The notes under the pieces: model-generated
Seen by the model: the letters and a program-made list of their open reading frames with translations, nothing else
Database searches by the model: none
Told to the model about the DNA's origin: nothing
Shown: positions 60,270 through 64,000 of the stretch, piece after piece
Position numbering within the stretch: the stretch's first letter is position 1
Layout: each line of letters begins with the position of its first letter
Assembly: GCF_024868665.1 (NCBI RefSeq)
Contig: NC_079890.1
Span: 4,254,005-4,318,004 of the forward strand
DNA: 64,000 nt
Reading direction: 5' to 3'
DNA from: Triplophysa rosa
Lineage: Eukaryota; Chordata; Actinopteri; Cypriniformes; Nemacheilidae
Made by a program: the position numbers and the translations under genes

Positions 60270-60673
60270 TTACAGAAAAGACACACGAAATTCACATGTG
60301 CAAAAAACACATGTGATCACATGTTAAATGTGTGTTTTTGGAACATTTTGGTGTGAATTCCATGTGAATTCCCACGTGAAAACCATGGGATAACATGTAA
60401 AAACCCATGGGATAACATATGCGACATGTCTCCACATGTGATCACATGTTCTTCACGTCACCACATGTTGCACATGTCATCCCATGGGTTTTTACATGTT
60501 ATCCCATGGGTTTCACGTGGGAATTCACATGGAATTCACACCAAAATGTTCCAAAAACACATTTCAAATGTGATCACACGTGTTTTTTGCACATGTTAAA
60601 CACATGTTGTATACATGTGATAACATGTGAAAAACATGTAAAAAACATGTGAAATTCATGTGTTTTTCTGTAA
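60270..60673. mobile_element. 404-bp palindromic MITE built from CATGTG words
   Basis: Ends TTACAGAAAA and TTTTCTGTAA. Nearly the whole element is self-complementary and filled with ACATGTG, CCATGGGATAACATG and GTGAATTCC words. It splits the reverse transcriptase of the R2-like LINE. Confidence 0.85.
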
Positions 60674-61445
60674 GGGACAGAATTGGAGATCCTGAAAATA
60701 TGCCTTAATCAGTTTTTTAACCTGCTCTGGAAGGTGGAAGAAGTCAAACGCTGTCAGCAACAGCTCATGTGGCACTGATCCAAAGGCAAGATCTAGAAAA
60801 ACCACATGCAGGTCTTTCTTGTTCTTTTTTGCCATTTGCAACTGGTGCCAGATGATGTGAGCATGTTCCAAACATCTGGAGAAATCCCCTGTGCCTGACT
60901 TCTGCACTGAAGTGTTGATGATGTTGTTACTCTTCAGAAATTCTGGAAGTCTATTGGCCACAACGTTGAAGGAAATCTTATCTTCCACATTCAAGAGGCT
61001 AATTTGGCGAAACTGGTCAATAGTTGAGGAGTTTTTCTCCTTGGAGATCAGTATGCCTCCTGCCCTTCTCCAGACCTTTGGTATCACCTGCTTTTTCCAT
61101 TCCACAGCCATTAATCTCCAAAGGTGCCTCAACACTCCAGGGGCTTTCTTGTAGAGCCTTTTATAGTATACCGTTGGGTCCAGGAGCTGAAGCTGATCTT
61201 GCCCGTTTTACTGCACTCTAAACTTCGCTCCATTTAGGGGGCCTTGTGTCCATCAGGTGTTCTGGTCGCTGAATTGGTGGCATGTCCTCAGGAATGGAGA
61301 TTGGCTCATGTCTCCGATTGTCGGAATACACTTTCCGTAGGTGTTGCTACTGACGAACTTGCAAGGAGCTTTGTAGAAAGCGGTCCTGGTTTGCTCCTTT
61401 TTCTTATGTTGCTTTCTCAAGCTTTCTGCTCTTCGCAGCGAGGCC

Positions 61446-61614
61446 AGGCAACTTTTAATATTTTTAATATTTTAATTTTTGACATTTTGCAGGTTCGGTG
61501 ATAAATATAAAATGCATTGTTTTAAAACATGTCTCCAGCACGGTTTGTTTATACAAGCCATTATTATTAATATTATTATTCAAATCCTCAGGTGTAAACT
61601 CAGACCTAATCACC
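61446..61614 (+). promoter_or_regulatory. TRIM gene 5' region
   Basis: Between the LINE and the TRIM ATG. CCTCAG before 61592 could be an acceptor for a 5' UTR exon, which would put the promoter further upstream, inside or beyond the LINE. No promoter motif stands out. Confidence 0.3.
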
Positions 61615-64000
61615 ATGGCTACAGCTATAGATGTCTCTCACCACCTTCAGTGTCCCATCTGTAAGAACCTGTTTGAAGATCCGGTCAGCACAGGCTGTGG
61701 ACACAGCTTTTGCCAGCGCTGTCTGGACCAGCACATAAGCATGAGTGATCAACAATGCCCTCTGTGTGAGGAGCCAGTGTACACCAAACCCAGCGTAAAC
61801 GCTGCTCTCGAAACCCTTCTGCGAGAGTTTCTCCAGTTGCAGATGGCCGACCTGAGTCTCTATACGGGTGAGAGAGGTGAGATCCCATGCAACGTCTGTG
61901 AGGAAAACCTGACGTCAAGAGCTGTGAAGTCCTGCTTGACCTGTTTGCTCTCGTACTGTGAGCGGCATCTGAAGCGCCATCAGTCTTTGGAGAGGCACAG
62001 GGGTCATAAACTGGTGAGTCCGGTGGAGAGACTGGACGAGAAAGCATGTCGTGTCCATGGCAGACCTCTGGAGCTCTACTGCAAACGCAACAAGCACTTA
62101 ATCTGCACTTTATGTGTGAAGACCGGTGAAGATGTCATTTCTGTGGAGACAGAGAGAGAGAGGAGAGAGGTATAAACCTTTCATAGAAAAGTCAACAGGG
62201 GGCTTTTTTAAGCATATGAATGTTGAGTTTATACTGTTTTAATGGAATTATAATTTTATGTATTTGACAAATACCCAGTGAGTAAATTAAAGTAAAATCT
62301 ATTACCTACTGTATAAAATACAATCAACACAAATGTGGCTCTAAATCTTATACAAGACATCGATTTGGTTACATTCTGATGGGGATTTTTAAACTGTATC
62401 AATGTACTCAGACAGTTTGGTATGTTTCTGCAGGCCGAACAGCAAAATACTATTAAAGGATTGGAAAGCATGATAAACCAGAGTGAAAAAAAACTTGAGG
62501 ATCTTCAAAACATTGTCACAAAATACCAGGTTAATGTATTTCTTTGAAATTTATATATATATTTTAATATTTCCGAGTGTGAATCTATAAGACACAGAAT
62601 GATCAGTCGCTTCTTCTCTTCTCATAGGCTCAGATAGACAGAGAGCAGAGGGAGATAAAGGAGGTGTTTGCTGAAGTGATGGATGTTGTGAGGAGAGCAG
62701 AGGAGGAGCTGCTCACTCCTCTGGAGGATGGAAGAAGATGTCTTGAGAAGGAGATGGCAGAGAAAACCCAGCAGATACAAAAGGAAATCCTTAAGTATAG
62801 AGAAATCATCGATCACTTGATCCAAAATAAGAAAGAGGAAGATGACATTATCTTTCTCCAGGTCAGTGACTAATTCTGTATACTGTGCATTTTTAGAAAT
62901 AGTTCATAATTTACTCAACCTCATCCTAGATGTACGTTGACTGTTTTGTCACGTATATTTTCACTTGACCCTTATGAGACGCCTTTGTCATGCATGAGGT
63001 CGTAAGTCATGCCTAAGTTGGAATTTGACTGTCATTAGCTTGCGTACGACCAGAAACAGGCCTGTAAATTTGTTGGATTTGCTTTGGTATAGGCTGCTGG
63101 AAGGTGAATGAATGAAATGGAAAGACCCCTGCCGTTTATTTACTTCTTTATTATTTTTAATTCATTACTCATTGACTTGTGCGCCTTACTTCTGCTTTTT
63201 TATTTAGCACTTATGAATGCAATTGCAAAATGTATTTGGTTTATATTCATTTTAAAAAAACGAATAAACGAAGAAACTGCTTTATTTATTAAATCATGGT
63301 CTGTTTAAATACTCAAGTCTGATTGGCTGGAAATTCTTTGTTGAACAGTACCTGTTTGATAATGAAAGTGTTTTGTTTTCTTTTTGTGTTAGCGAAGGTG
63401 CTAGGATAAGTACTTGAATACGTGTTCTGTCAGTTTTTTCTCACTGTTGTTAAATTCCTGCACGACGGCAAAATGGAAGTTCTTCTTCTTCTTCTTGTTT
63501 GTTGCAAGACGCATGTTATGATACACTGCTTTGCGAAAAGGCGGAAGTTAAGTGACGTCATTGTGAAAAGGGCCTATTAACTGTAGAAATAACCGTCATT
63601 TTACCCGTCTGATCAAAATCTAATCAAAACATCAATAACAGCTTTTTACTTAGCAAATGACCATGGTATAAGCGGGATAATCCACAGCTAGCCTCTGCTT
63701 CGTGTCGGGTTGTTCTCCACGTTGTGCTTTAATATCCTTTAATCCACGGCTAGCCGTATATTATCCCATATTAATGCGCTATTTATGTGAGAATTAAAAA
63801 ATGAATAATATAAACATGTAAACTCTGTAATGTTGTGATGATTTTATCTCTCTTTCAGTCATACCCTTCTGTACCTGCTGAATTCAAACATGATTGGACA
63901 GTTTCTATTGACACTGAACTGAAGTTTGGCTCCATGAGAAATATAAACTCATCTGCATTGGCTTCTATTAGGACTCAGCTGGAGAATCTGTGCTCTTTTG
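61615..64000 (+). CDS. bloodthirsty-type TRIM E3 ubiquitin ligase (RING, B-boxes, coiled coil), 3' end outside window
   Basis: Probable RING E3 ubiquitin ligase of the large fish TRIM family, usually linked to antiviral and inflammatory signalling. Exons: 61615-62169, 62434-62529, 62628-62861, and from 63859 past the window end. The first three are 555, 96 and 234 nt, all whole codons, and 96/234 is the usual TRIM coiled-coil exon pattern. The RING has C13-C16-C28-H30-C33-C36-C48-C51. A B-box1 starts IPCNVCEENL and a B-box2 starts ACRVHGRPLELYC. Heptad-rich coiled coil follows in exons 2-3. Exon 4 reads DWTVSIDTELKFGSMR, close to the motif before the SPRY domain in bloodthirsty/TRIM39-like proteins. 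The start ATG follows a plausible 5' UTR acceptor near 61591. The SPRY domain is expected downstream. A member-level name cannot be given. Confidence 0.9.
62862..63858. other. TRIM intron 3
   Basis: Contains TGATTGGCTGGAAATTC (about 63330) and inverted GGATAATCCACAGCTAGCC/ATCCACGGCTAGCC words near 63680-63750 that suggest an old MITE. No exon seen. Confidence 0.4.

Larger units (their letters stand above)
56937..61445 (-). mobile_element. R2-like LINE with restriction-like endonuclease, long copy
   Basis: In minus sense: basic segment RKQHKKKEQTRTAFYK (near 61420), reverse transcriptase (FRQISLLNVEDKISFNVVAN, LHVVFLDLAFGSVPHELLL), WQQLEVGIMAGCAISPLAF (left of a palindrome insertion), post-RT text (LVSTQMRKWLGLPRC), a zinc knuckle and GRYTWRHNQVL, then the PD-(D/E)xK endonuclease (RPDMVLWS..., VIIVELTLPWE). 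Many frame breaks. A SINE (59874-60118) and a palindrome (60270-60673) are inserted. The exact clade among RLE-bearing LINEs is not certain. Confidence 0.82.

Noticed and set aside
1..64000. CRISPR arrays, phage genes, bacterial operons or riboswitches
   Set aside because: None seen; the window is intron-bearing vertebrate DNA and its tandem arrays are minisatellites or transposon parts.

Overview
The window is vertebrate nuclear DNA, most likely from a teleost and probably a cypriniform (carp/zebrafish relative). The evidence is intron-containing genes with GT-AG borders, orthologues of human genes, and a very dense load of fish-type transposable elements: TTAA-ended palindromic MITEs, hAT, Tc1, PIF/Harbinger-like and foldback elements, L2 and R2-like LINEs, and a Ty3/Gypsy element. 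The species is inferred. I see no prokaryotic features, CRISPR arrays or operons.

Three genes lie on the + strand. (1) hgfac, hepatocyte growth factor activator, 5853-11021: the last nine coding exons (fibronectin type I, EGF, kringle, trypsin-like protease). Its 5' exons are not in the window. (2) dok7, 22129-43429: thirteen coding exons whose summed length is an exact multiple of three (841 residues), with PH and PTB domains, the two Crk-type YxxP sites, and a long C-terminal tail carrying three YxxM and several other tyrosine motifs. Reading through intron 7 gives a shorter 532-residue form that ends where, from memory, the usual human protein ends. (3) A bloodthirsty-type TRIM E3 ligase gene from 61615, cut off by the window end. 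hgfac followed by dok7 in the same orientation matches human 4p16.3. A broken C-type lectin exon lies on the minus strand at 16799-17262, split by a hAT MITE.

The rest is mostly repeats. 1-4672 is a nest: the right part of a hAT-like element, a Harbinger-like element inside it, and two large foldback palindromes inside that. 12-21 kb holds an L2 LINE with an 813-bp insertion, several MITEs, and a 5'-truncated R2-like LINE with a restriction-like endonuclease. dok7 intron 4 contains a Tc1 remnant and an antisense, decayed Ty3/Gypsy element (26869-32846) with a tRNA-Leu-type primer-binding site. 44-54 kb contains LINE 3' ends in inverted orientation and small MITEs. 54525-56405 is a 1.9-kb foldback. 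56937-61445 is a longer copy of the R2-like LINE, itself interrupted by a SINE and a 404-bp palindrome.

Functionally, dok7 acts in muscle to activate MuSK at the neuromuscular junction, hgfac is a secreted protease that activates pro-HGF, and the TRIM gene is a likely ubiquitin ligase of the fish innate-immune type. They are neighbours, not a pathway. The observations most worth checking are the IRS-like tail of dok7, the transposon end at an hgfac splice acceptor, and the foldback family that shares one core under different ends.
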